DNA of 16,676 nucleotides. It comes from Planctomycetota bacterium (GTDB lineage: Bacteria; Planctomycetota; Phycisphaerae; WQYP01). Positions 1 to 6,856 of the stretch are shown piece by piece. The stretch is from contig JAJZGH010000095.1 in NCBI GenBank assembly GCA_021798635.1, positions 1 through 16,676 on the forward strand, written 5' to 3'. Numbering within the stretch: position 1 is the first letter of the stretch; every line of letters starts with the position of its first letter. The notes under the pieces are model-generated. The model was given only the letters and a program-made list of their open reading frames with translations, was not told the DNA's origin and ran no database searches. The translations under genes were made by a program, and so were the position numbers.

Positions 1-504
1 TTTATGAATGGCGCGATGGGCGGAGCGCGGGCCGACGTGCCGCCAGGAGTACTCGTGGTAATCATGATTGCCGAAGATGGCCAGCACGCCGTCGGCGGCG
101 TGCAGCAGAGGAAGAAGGGCTTGAAGTTTTTCCAGGGAACCGGCACGGTATTCGATGAGATCGCCGGTGATAACGATGAGGTCGGGCTTTTCCGCTACGA
201 CGGTTTCGATCACGCGGCGTAGATAGTGTTGGTCGGTGCTGCCGGTATGCAAGTCGGAAAGTTGGGCGATTCTATAACCGTTGAAAGCGCTGGGCAGATT
301 GGGCAGGGTGACATTGAAGCGAGTGAGTTGCCAGCGTTTGGGTGCAATAAAGCGCGGCCAGATCAGGGCGGAGAGGCTGTAAAAGCCGATGGATTTAATG
401 ACCGCTGCCAGGGAGCCATGATGGAAGATCATTTTTTCAAATGGGCGGTTCCGCAATGATTTTTCGACGTCGAACTGGGGAGTATTGCGTTTTTTTTGTG
501 CCAT
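1..504 (-). CDS. calcineurin-like metallophosphoesterase, 3' end outside the window
   Basis: The first 168 residues of a dinuclear-metal phosphoesterase are present and the reading frame is open to the left edge. The metal-binding motifs appear in family order: SDLHTG (Asp84, His86), TGDLIEYR (Asp115) and FGNHDY (Asn146, His147, Asp148). The later His motifs (GHxH) lie beyond the edge. Residues 1-25 are basic and polar, and residues about 31-53 form a moderately hydrophobic stretch, so the protein may be membrane-anchored like YkuE/YaeI-type enzymes, some of which act on UDP-diacylglucosamine or other envelope phosphoesters. The substrate here cannot be told. The ATG at 504 is the first in frame and has no clear ribosome binding site. 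The gene follows the TonB-like gene by 142 nt, a gap holding a hairpin repeat. Family assignment is firm; function is open. Confidence 0.9.
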   Translation of the reverse strand, partial: MAQKKRNTPQFDVEKSLRNRPFEKMIFHHGSLAAVIKSIGFYSLSALIWPRFIAPKRWQLTRFNVTLPNLPSAFNGYRIAQLSDLHTGSTDQHYLRRVIETVVAEKPDLIVITGDLIEYRAGSLEKLQALLPLLHAADGVLAIFGNHDYHEYSWRHVGPRSAHRAIHK

Positions 505-579
505 GGGCAGTTCCGGAAATTTTACCGCTTTAATATCAACGGTTGGTCGAATCGTAACCTTTTCTGGAGTTCCGGTCGA

Positions 580-637
580 GCAGGCTGGAAGCCTGCACCA
601 CAATGAGGGGCGCAGGAGTCTGCAGCACAATATGGAG
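580..637. repeat. two imperfect hairpin repeat units in the TonB-phosphoesterase gap
   Basis: The first unit has a perfect 7 bp inverted repeat, GCAGGCT / AGCCTGC, around a 3 nt GGA loop at 580-596, followed by CACCACAATGAGG. The second unit has GCAG-GAGT-CTGC at 612-623, followed by CAGCACAATATGGAGG. The two units share the layout 'hairpin, CA(C/G)CACAAT, GAGG'. The element looks like the short interspersed hairpins that occur in many copies in planctomycete and verrucomicrobial genomes (from memory, not checked). It lies in the 505-646 gap between two minus-strand genes, where nothing else was recognised. It could also slow or end transcription from the TonB-like gene, although no T-run follows. 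Confidence 0.5.
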
Positions 638-646
638 GTGTAACCG

Positions 647-1849
647 TCAGGAGGTGAGTTGGTAGCGGATGATAAATTTACTTTGCACGGGTTTGCCGGA
701 GATGATGTTGGGCAAAAACCGGGCCTGCAGTAAGGCATTGATAATCGCCTGATCTATACCAGGGTGGCCGGAAGATATCATCACTTTTACAGCGGCGACG
801 GTGCCATTGCGGCGAATGGTGAGTTGGAATTTCGGGTTGACCAGATGCGCCGGCAGGGCAAACTCATATTTGAGCGGCAAGACGGGATTGGGCGGCGGGA
901 TGACGATACTACCGCCCCCACCGACGCCGGCCCCACGACCGCGGCCCGGTCCAGAGCCGGTCGCGGAACCCAGGCCGGTTCGGGTTCCGGGCTTAAAGAG
1001 TTGAATTAAACCGGTTGCCCCCCCGCCGCCGCCCGCATCGGGCTGGGCACCGCGGGAAGCAACCTGTGGCCCGCGGCTGCGTTGCCCCGGCGTATGGCGC
1101 TGGGTGATTTTAACTCGCACGGTTTTGGGTGCCAGCGGGTGCGATGGCGCGGCCCAGGTATTGTGATCACTATGAATGCCGATGATCGGCAGTGCCGCAT
1201 GGAATGGATCGGTATTATCCAAGAGAGCTAGTGCCTGCGTGTGGGGTGTAAAAAGAGACTTATTCGGTAGAGCCGGGGGAGCGGGCATCGGGCCGGGGTG
1301 CCAGCGCGCCGCAGGATTGGAAGGCGTTGAATCTAATCCTGTGGATTGAATAATCCCCCCGATGGCCGTAGCGGTTCCTGCGCCTTGGTCCCGGCTGCCA
1401 CTGCCGCCACTCATGGAGTGCCACATCACAAGCCACCCGACGATCGCTACAATTCCTGCCTCAAGGAGGACCGCAAGCAAAAAGCAAATTAAGGCGGAGA
1501 CGGGTATCACCCATTCTTGAAGCCGGAGAATAATAAAGCGACGCGTTTCAGCCAGCCACGCCAGTTCGGCAGCTTCTTCAGGCAATAGCGCGTGGGCCGC
1601 GGTCAGGGCGATGAGATCGGATGGGGCAGCACTATCGCTGATGTCATCGGTGGAAATATCTATGTCTAGCAGCGTGTCAGGATCGGGCGATACGCCAGGA
1701 GCTTCAGGAACAGGAGAACTAACAGTAACAACAGGAACAGCCGGATAATCAGATAACACAGCATCATTATTTGGCGATGGAAATTCTGCCGGAGGGATTA
1801 GGGCATCCTCTTGACGGTGGGCCAGTAAATCAACCGGAGGTTCACTCAT
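647..1849 (-). CDS. TonB-like energy transducer with long cytoplasmic N-terminus
   Basis: This is a 400-residue protein with TonB layout. A long hydrophobic segment at about residues 113-143 would be the inner-membrane helix. It is followed by a periplasmic linker rich in Pro, Gly, Arg and Ser, with a Gly-rich stretch at about 272-314. A compact C-terminal TonB domain lies at about 325-400, with the family pattern 'RNGTVAAVKVMISSGHPGID ... ALLQARFLP'. TonB proteins couple the proton-motive force, through ExbB/ExbD, to outer-membrane transport. No exbB or exbD gene is in the window. The oddity is an acidic, Pro-rich stretch of about 112 residues before the membrane helix; classical TonB has only a short cytoplasmic tail. 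I chose the ATG at 1849 over a TTG at 1873 that would add eight residues; neither has a good ribosome binding site. It lies 63 nt after greA on the same strand. Confidence 0.72.
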   Translation of the reverse strand: MSEPPVDLLAHRQEDALIPPAEFPSPNNDAVLSDYPAVPVVTVSSPVPEAPGVSPDPDTLLDIDISTDDISDSAAPSDLIALTAAHALLPEEAAELAWLAETRRFIILRLQEWVIPVSALICFLLAVLLEAGIVAIVGWLVMWHSMSGGSGSRDQGAGTATAIGGIIQSTGLDSTPSNPAARWHPGPMPAPPALPNKSLFTPHTQALALLDNTDPFHAALPIIGIHSDHNTWAAPSHPLAPKTVRVKITQRHTPGQRSRGPQVASRGAQPDAGGGGGATGLIQLFKPGTRTGLGSATGSGPGRGRGAGVGGGGSIVIPPPNPVLPLKYEFALPAHLVNPKFQLTIRRNGTVAAVKVMISSGHPGIDQAIINALLQARFLPNIISGKPVQSKFIIRYQLTS

Positions 1850-1912
1850 GATGTCACACGGCACGGGCCGCAAAATCCATAAAAGCTTTCCGGCTGGCCT
1901 GCGGGGCCGCTA

Positions 1913-2392
1913 TTAACTTACGGAAAGCACCTTGTAATGAATCTCACCACGGGGCACGGAAACGCGTACGAGCTGTCCGACACGGGCGCGCATCAGCGCT
2001 TCACCCAAGGGGCTTTTGGCGGAAACTTCCATGATCTCGGAATCGGAGTTAAACGCCTCGGTATTTAATTCTCCGACGAGCCGAAATGTTTCTTCGTCGC
2101 CATTTTTCTGATCCCGCACCTTCACGGTACTGCCCAAAAACACCATATCGGCGGGGATATCATCGGGATTTACAACCGATGCGGCACGCAAGCGGGCTTC
2201 CATATCTTTAATACGCGCTTCCAATAAGGACAGTTCTTCGCGGGCGGCGTGGTAGTCGGCATTTTCCTTGAGATCGCCTTTCTCACGGGCCTCGGCGATA
2301 CGCGCTGAAATATGCGGACGCTGGTCAATCATGTGCTTAAGTTGCGCCTCAAGCTTCTGTTTTTCTTCCTTCGTTAGCAATTGCATTTCCAT
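1913..2392 (-). CDS. greA: transcription elongation factor GreA
   Basis: At 159 residues this has almost exactly the usual GreA length. The N-terminal coiled coil (about 1-76) carries the loop-tip signature REKGDLKENADYHAAREE; Asp40 and Glu43 match the acidic pair that places Mg2+ in the RNA polymerase active site for cleavage of backtracked RNA. The C-terminal FKBP-like domain (about 83-159) carries the typical SPLGEALMRARVGQ and the ending VPRGEIHYKVLSV. The start is well supported: GAGG stands about 6 nt before the ATG at 2392. A second ATG two codons in is possible but less likely. The gene lies 72 nt after the TPR/YggX-like gene and 63 nt before the TonB-like gene, all in one direction, so the three may share a transcript. 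Confidence 0.97.
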   Translation of the reverse strand: MEMQLLTKEEKQKLEAQLKHMIDQRPHISARIAEAREKGDLKENADYHAAREELSLLEARIKDMEARLRAASVVNPDDIPADMVFLGSTVKVRDQKNGDEETFRLVGELNTEAFNSDSEIMEVSAKSPLGEALMRARVGQLVRVSVPRGEIHYKVLSVS

Positions 2393-2464
2393 GCGTTACC
2401 TCGCTTGCACTAATTAAAACGTCCACCATGCGGGCTGGTTGCCGCACCGCCATCTGCCACTATA

Positions 2465-3067
2465 TTACATTGAGTTCAAACCAAGAAACGTCATCATGTG
2501 TTGATCATAAATATCCTGGGCGGCGGAATCGGTCAGGTTCAGTCGCAGTTCATTGATGACTTTAGTACCCTCGCGGATCCAGAGTTGAAAACAGGGTCCG
2601 CAGATACTTATGTGAATCTGCTCGCCTAAGGCCCCGCTGAAGGGACGCTCTTTCATTTTTGGGCCGATGCGGCCGCACCGGCGACATTGGATATTACCAG
2701 CCGATGCCAGTTCGGGCGTCAGAACCGCCTGTTTGGTTTCGGGAATGGGTGATCCGAGTTCCTTGAGCATATCGGCCATCTGATTTCTGGGCATCAGATC
2801 ACCATGTTCGTCGGCCACACGGTATCCGCGGGTCAGGGTATTTACCGCCCCTTCCGGGTCCCCGACGCCGCACTGGGCCTGGGCCAACAGGACATACACG
2901 GGCGATAATTCCGCCTTGAGTTGTAAGGCCCGCATGAGCGCAGGGATGGCCTGTTTATACATCTGGCCTTCCACATACGCCCTGCCCAGGGACATAAAGC
3001 CCAGTTCATTTTGCGGGTCCGCGTCAGTCATGCTCTTGAAGCGGTCTATGCGTGCTTGATCCACCAT
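2465..3067 (-). CDS. TPR protein fused to a YggX/Fe(2+)-trafficking-like domain with four cysteines
   Basis: The 200-residue protein has two parts. Residues about 5-87 form two tetratricopeptide-like helical pairs, with the pattern NELGFMSLGRAYVEGQMYKQA followed by VYVLLAQAQCGVGD. Residues about 126-197 match YggX: FSGALGEQIHISI, then a Trp, then GTKVINELRLNLTDSAAQDIYDQHMMTFL, compared with the YggX pattern PGELGKRI...W...Q.MLINE..LN...F. YggX protects Fe-S enzymes and is linked to iron handling; it is a stand-alone protein of about 90 residues in gamma/beta-proteobacteria. Here CxxC pairs (Cys128/131 and Cys156/159) could bind a metal ion, where YggX has one key Cys. The chosen ATG (3067) has GGAG about 10 nt upstream; an ATG at 3124 would add a Cys-rich 19-residue lead with no support. 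Soluble, probably cytoplasmic. Confidence 0.78.
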   Translation of the reverse strand: MVDQARIDRFKSMTDADPQNELGFMSLGRAYVEGQMYKQAIPALMRALQLKAELSPVYVLLAQAQCGVGDPEGAVNTLTRGYRVADEHGDLMPRNQMADMLKELGSPIPETKQAVLTPELASAGNIQCRRCGRIGPKMKERPFSGALGEQIHISICGPCFQLWIREGTKVINELRLNLTDSAAQDIYDQHMMTFLGLNSM

Positions 3068-3142
3068 ACCGAGAAAACTCCAGCCACAATGGCCTAATAC
3101 GCTGCAACAAAAGCAAAACGTCATTAAACCAATATTCCTAAG

Positions 3143-3170
3143 ATTCTACCGGGTAATCGCGGTGGAACAA
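3143..3170 (-). promoter_or_regulatory. candidate sigma70-type promoter for the TPR/YggX-greA-TonB block
   Basis: On the minus strand TTGTTC (3170-3165) and TAGAAT (3148-3143) are separated by 16 nt, with five of six matches in the -10 box and three of six in the -35 box. Transcription would start near 3136, about 70 nt before the chosen ATG at 3067. This is a visual match only. Confidence 0.35.
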
Positions 3171-3378
3171 AGTGGAGTGGAATGTCTTTACCCATGCCAG
3201 ACAAAAAGTAAGGAAACAAGGACAAATTGATAATTAGCGGGCCGGCGGCGGCGTTATCTGATATTCACATCCGAAAATTTCGGTTATTGTACTTTTCGGT
3301 TCAGGCTCCGGCTGCAGAAAGTCGGGTGAATTTTCCGGCCCAGAAAAAGCCAGGTGAACTGAGCCGGCAAAATATTTC

Positions 3379-3405
3379 TGGTATACGGTCCATGTGCGTG
3401 CGGAG
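3379..3405 (+). promoter_or_regulatory. candidate extended -10 and ribosome binding site of the GH51 gene
   Basis: TG at 3379-3380 followed by G and TATACG (3382-3387) resembles an extended -10 box; a poor -35 (CTGAGC, 3359-3364) lies 17 nt upstream. GGAG at 3402-3405 stands 7 nt before the ATG at 3413, which strongly supports that start. The ribosome site is clear; the promoter is tentative. Confidence 0.35.
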
Positions 3406-3412
3406 TTTTATA

Positions 3413-5875
3413 ATGCGTAATTCCCTTCTTAAACGAATCGGAGCGACGGGCTTGATCCTGTCGCTGGTTGCGATGGTGCTTACCGCGGGGAAACCGCTGT
3501 TGGCCGCCACGACGAACATGACCATCAACGTGGGCAAGCCGGGCATTCATGTATCGCCCAATTTGTGGGGGATATTCTTTGAAGAAATTAACTACGCCGG
3601 CCAAGGCGGGCTGTATGCGCAGTTGGTGAAGAACGGCACGTTTAAATGGATTGACAATCAAAATCATCCGGCGGGCTGGACGTTGGTAACGAAAGGCCGG
3701 GGCCAGGCGAGCCTGTGGGTGGATTCCAATCATGCACTCAATAAGATTAATCCTCTGGCGGCGCGTGTAACGGTGTATTACACCACGCCGGTTGGTGCCG
3801 TTAAACTGGTCAACAGCGGGTACTGGGGGATGAACTTCAAAAAAGGACAATCATATAAGTTGAGTTTTTACGCACGGAAAAGCGCCAGCATGGGCGGCAG
3901 CGTTACGGCGGAACTATTGGGGGCCAACGGAACCGTTTTAGGACGTAAAGTTATCTCGGGTATATCGGGTAAATGGACAAATTTTCATGCGGTATTAAAG
4001 AGCGACGGAAGTGATCCGCGGGGCAAGTTGGGTTTTGTGCCCACGGGGCATGGATCGCTGTATCTGAATATTGTCAATTTATTTCCGGCGAAAACTTGGC
4101 GTGGTCTTCCGTTGCGGCCGCAGTTGGCCGATATGCTAGCGGCGCTGCATCCGTCGTTTGTGCGGTTTCCGGGGGGCAATTACATTGAAGGAAATTCTCT
4201 GGCGGAGGGATTTCTCTGGCAGAAGACTATCGGCCCGCTGGCGGATCGACCGGGGCATTGGAATCCGTGGGGATATTGGGTCACCGACGGGCTGGGGTAT
4301 CTGGAATTTCTGGAAATGTGCCAGGAAATGCACGCCAAACCACTGTTCGGTTTTAACTGCGGCATTTCGCTGGGAGCCAATGATGTTGTTCCCATGGCTC
4401 AGATGGGGCCATGGGTAAAAAGCGCCATTGATTCGGTTAAGTTTGCCGATGCGCCAGCGGATACTAAATGGGGAGCCTTGCGGGCGAAATATGGCCATCC
4501 GGCACCTTTTCATTTAGATCGCATTGAAATCGGCAATGAGGATTGGTGGAATCTCACCAACTATTACCCCCCCCGCTATAAGGTTATTTATGATGGTCTT
4601 TTATCGCAGTTCCCACATCTGAAAACCATTTACACCGGCCGGGCGCATTTGAGCAAAGCGCCGATTTATATGGTGGATGATCATTACTACAATTCGCCGA
4701 GCTGGTTCTGGGCCAACCGGCATTTATATGATCTTCGAAGCCGAACCGGCCCGAAAGTGTTTGTTGGGGAATATGCGGTAACGCATAACTGCGGCACCGG
4801 TAACTTGCGGGCGGCGTTGGCGGAAGCAGCGTTCATGGGTGGTTTGGAACGCAATTCGGATATTGTCCGCATGGCGTCTTATGCGCCGCTGTTTGTCAAT
4901 GTGCAGGGGAGCCAATGGCATCCGGATATGATCCGCTTTGACAGTTCGCGGGCCTGTGGGACGGTTTCCTATTATGTTCAACAAATGTATTCAGATAATC
5001 GCCCCACGCGCATGTTACCCCTGCAAGTGACGCATCGGCCGGTCAACGCGGTTAAGTCGGCAACAAAGGGTGTGGGAATTGGTCTGGGCGCATGGAATAC
5101 GCAGTCAGAATTCCGGAATATTTCAGTTACGGCCAGCGGGAAAACGCTTTACCAATCCAACTTCACCAACGGCAGCGCCGGCTGGAAGCCGGTTGCAGGC
5201 CAATGGTCGGTGCACAATGGCGTCTATCAACAGACGGGCAGCGGTACCAATCTGATGACGGTCTTGCAGAAGCATCAGTTCCCGGCCAATTACACGCTGA
5301 ATGTTCAAGCTCGGAAACTTGGCGGAGCGGAAGGATTTTTGATCGTGTTTAATGTGCAAGGCCTGCACCATTACGTTTGGTGGAATATCGGCGGCTGGGG
5401 TGATACCTCAACAGCGTTTGAACACACCAACGGCACGCAACGATCCGGTATGGGTTGGCACAGCCAGTTCAAAGTGCAGCCGGGGCGATGGTATACGATT
5501 CGTCTGGTAGTCCGTGGGGATCGCTTCACGGGTTACATCAACGGTAAAAAACTTCAATCGGAAAGCCTGATGCACTCTGGAGTGCGTTTCAGCGCTATCG
5601 CCGGGATCAATGTGCCGCAAAAAACGGTGATTGTAAAAGTCATTAACGGAACGCATCGTGCGGTTTCCGCGAACATAAACCTGCATGGAGCACCGGCTTT
5701 AGCGAATTCGGGCACAGCAATTACACTGACTGCGGCCAACGGGTCGGCGGTCAATTCACTTAGCGATCCGCACCATGTTGTACCGCATTCGGTGCCGCTG
5801 AATATTACCGGCGCAACGTTGCAATACACATTCCCGGCCCGGTCGTTTGTGATTCTGAGAATTCCGGAGCAGTGA
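3413..5875 (+). CDS. secreted GH51 alpha-L-arabinofuranosidase, multidomain
   Basis: The 820-residue protein removes terminal alpha-L-arabinofuranosyl groups from arabinan or arabinoxylan side chains (family knowledge). Residues 1-32 form a Sec signal peptide (basic MRNSLLKR, then a hydrophobic core, cleavage near LLAA). A CBM4/9-like beta-sandwich covers about 75-225. The GH51 barrel follows, with RFPGGNYIEG at 251, the acid/base Glu376 in EIGNEDWW and the nucleophile Glu453 in VFVGEYAV. After about residue 553 there is a concanavalin/LamG-like domain (GAWNTQSEFRNISVT ... GAEGFLIVF ... WWNIGGWGDTSTAFE) to about 728, then the last strands of the GH51 C-terminal beta-sandwich. The LamG-like domain thus looks inserted in that sandwich. 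It is the only plus-strand gene and stands alone. An in-frame ATG at 3392 is less likely because GGAG sits 7 nt before 3413. Confidence 0.93.
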   Translation: MRNSLLKRIGATGLILSLVAMVLTAGKPLLAATTNMTINVGKPGIHVSPNLWGIFFEEINYAGQGGLYAQLVKNGTFKWIDNQNHPAGWTLVTKGRGQASLWVDSNHALNKINPLAARVTVYYTTPVGAVKLVNSGYWGMNFKKGQSYKLSFYARKSASMGGSVTAELLGANGTVLGRKVISGISGKWTNFHAVLKSDGSDPRGKLGFVPTGHGSLYLNIVNLFPAKTWRGLPLRPQLADMLAALHPSFVRFPGGNYIEGNSLAEGFLWQKTIGPLADRPGHWNPWGYWVTDGLGYLEFLEMCQEMHAKPLFGFNCGISLGANDVVPMAQMGPWVKSAIDSVKFADAPADTKWGALRAKYGHPAPFHLDRIEIGNEDWWNLTNYYPPRYKVIYDGLLSQFPHLKTIYTGRAHLSKAPIYMVDDHYYNSPSWFWANRHLYDLRSRTGPKVFVGEYAVTHNCGTGNLRAALAEAAFMGGLERNSDIVRMASYAPLFVNVQGSQWHPDMIRFDSSRACGTVSYYVQQMYSDNRPTRMLPLQVTHRPVNAVKSATKGVGIGLGAWNTQSEFRNISVTASGKTLYQSNFTNGSAGWKPVAGQWSVHNGVYQQTGSGTNLMTVLQKHQFPANYTLNVQARKLGGAEGFLIVFNVQGLHHYVWWNIGGWGDTSTAFEHTNGTQRSGMGWHSQFKVQPGRWYTIRLVVRGDRFTGYINGKKLQSESLMHSGVRFSAIAGINVPQKTVIVKVINGTHRAVSANINLHGAPALANSGTAITLTAANGSAVNSLSDPHHVVPHSVPLNITGATLQYTFPARSFVILRIPEQ

Positions 5876-6076
5876 GCGGTGCGGCAGGTCGGCGGAGCGA
5901 AAACCGCTGTTAAGCTGGCGGTTGCTGATCGAATGCGGTAGTCCGGTGCCGAAGACGGGACGTGCGATACCGACTGCGACGGTGCACAGTGCACGGTGTT
6001 ATGAAGGGAAATTCCGCGTCTAACTCAACGCTGCCGCATTGAGCTACCTGTCCGCGGGGCGGGTGAATGCGGAATG
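5876..6076. other. convergent intergenic region with several inverted repeats, possible bidirectional terminator
   Basis: This 201 nt gap separates the ends of the GH51 gene (plus) and the comF-like gene (minus). It holds AACCGC / GCGGTT with a 10 nt loop (5902-5923), the tandem palindrome GTGCAC-A-GTGCAC (5982-5994) and CCGCATT / AATGCGG with a 25 nt loop (6034-6072). None is followed by a T-run, so no standard intrinsic terminator can be claimed, but stems in a convergent gap fit transcription ending. No gene was found here. Confidence 0.35.
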
Positions 6077-6856
6077 CTACTGGGCGTCGGGGATGGGCGC
6101 TGAGTCGGCGACGGCCAGGACGATGGCGTTGATGGATGCGGGTTGCAGGGCGGCGGGAAGTTTACGAAATGTGGCGGCGGCGGCTTGAAGCGTGGCACCG
6201 GTGGTGCAGACATCATCCACGAGCCAGATATGCAATCCCGAAACATCCATATTCTTCAATAGCATAAATGCGCCGCGTACATTATCGCGGCGGGCCGTGG
6301 CGCTTTGCAGGGCGGTTTGCGCGCTGGTGGCGTGTTTGCGCCGCAGCAGATCATCACAGGGCTTATCGAGAATCCCGGATAATTCCCATCCCAGTTCAAA
6401 GGCCTGATTGAAGCCACGCCTCCACTGCCGAGACCAATGCAGCGGAACAGGGACAATCTGGTCAATAGGCCCCACGGCCGCGTGCTGCAGGGCCTCCGCC
6501 ATCCACGGTGCCAGAATAGCTGCCAAGGCCCAATGCCGGGCGAATTTCATGCTGTGAATCAAACGGCTTAGCGGCCCGTTGAGTGTACCGACGCGGATGA
6601 TGTGGTCCAGACCGAGTTTGCGGTGCAGGCAATTCCGACAACTGCCACGCGCGGCAAATGGCCCCAGCGTGCTGCCGCAGCACTGGCAATAGGGCCAAAG
6701 CAATTGCTGACGAAGCTGGCGCTGAATATCCGGACACAACCCGTTATCCGAGGGCGCAATACTTTGGCCGGTGACCCAGCAGGTAGGCGGAAAAATCGCG
6801 GCCAGTGGCTGCGCGCGGCGCATGACGTTGGCCAAATTGAAACCAGCAAGGTTCAT
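6077..6856 (-). CDS. ComF-type phosphoribosyltransferase family protein
   Basis: The 259-residue protein has the ComF/GntX layout. An N-terminal zinc-finger-like region carries Cys57/Cys60 (YCQCCG) and Cys73/Cys76 (CRNC), while the first knuckle is reduced to single cysteines (Cys26, Cys41) where relatives have CxxC pairs. The middle has LIHSMKFARHWAL and VPVPLHWSRQWRRGFNQA. The phosphoribosyltransferase PRPP loop is WLVDDVCTTGATL (Asp214, Asp215, Thr218-Thr219-Gly220). ComF supports uptake of single-stranded DNA in natural transformation in Bacillus and Haemophilus; in most other bacteria its role is unproven. The ATG at 6856 overlaps the TGA of the upstream acyltransferase-like gene as ATGA, which implies translational coupling and fixes the start. 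It is the last gene of the five-gene operon. No other competence gene is in the window. Confidence 0.9.
   Translation of the reverse strand: MNLAGFNLANVMRRAQPLAAIFPPTCWVTGQSIAPSDNGLCPDIQRQLRQQLLWPYCQCCGSTLGPFAARGSCRNCLHRKLGLDHIIRVGTLNGPLSRLIHSMKFARHWALAAILAPWMAEALQHAAVGPIDQIVPVPLHWSRQWRRGFNQAFELGWELSGILDKPCDDLLRRKHATSAQTALQSATARRDNVRGAFMLLKNMDVSGLHIWLVDDVCTTGATLQAAAATFRKLPAALQPASINAIVLAVADSAPIPDAQ

Larger units (their letters stand above)
3068..3412. other. divergent intergenic region
   Basis: This gap lies between the TPR/YggX-like gene (minus) and the arabinofuranosidase gene (plus). It stays open in the arabinofuranosidase frame from 3227, but the 62 residues this would add look like non-coding composition and lie before the obvious signal peptide. 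Apart from one candidate promoter in each direction, I see no riboswitch-like or operator-like repeat. Confidence 0.5.

Noticed and set aside
4..459. Plus-strand open frames of 72 and 77 codons at the left edge
   Set aside because: The minus strand here encodes the metallophosphoesterase with all expected motifs; the plus frames are shadows.
2429..2446. TGCGG / CCGCA inverted repeat between the TPR/YggX gene and greA as a terminator
   Set aside because: Only a 5 bp stem with an 8 nt loop and no adjacent T-run; greA probably shares the transcript.
3227..3412. Upstream extension of the GH51 frame by 62 residues
   Set aside because: It precedes a typical Sec signal peptide, has no domain-like content, and the ATG at 3413 has a good GGAG ribosome site.
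6077..6856. A natural competence locus suggested by the ComF-type protein
   Set aside because: No comE, comA, pilin or dprA-like gene is nearby; ComF-type proteins are common in non-competent bacteria.
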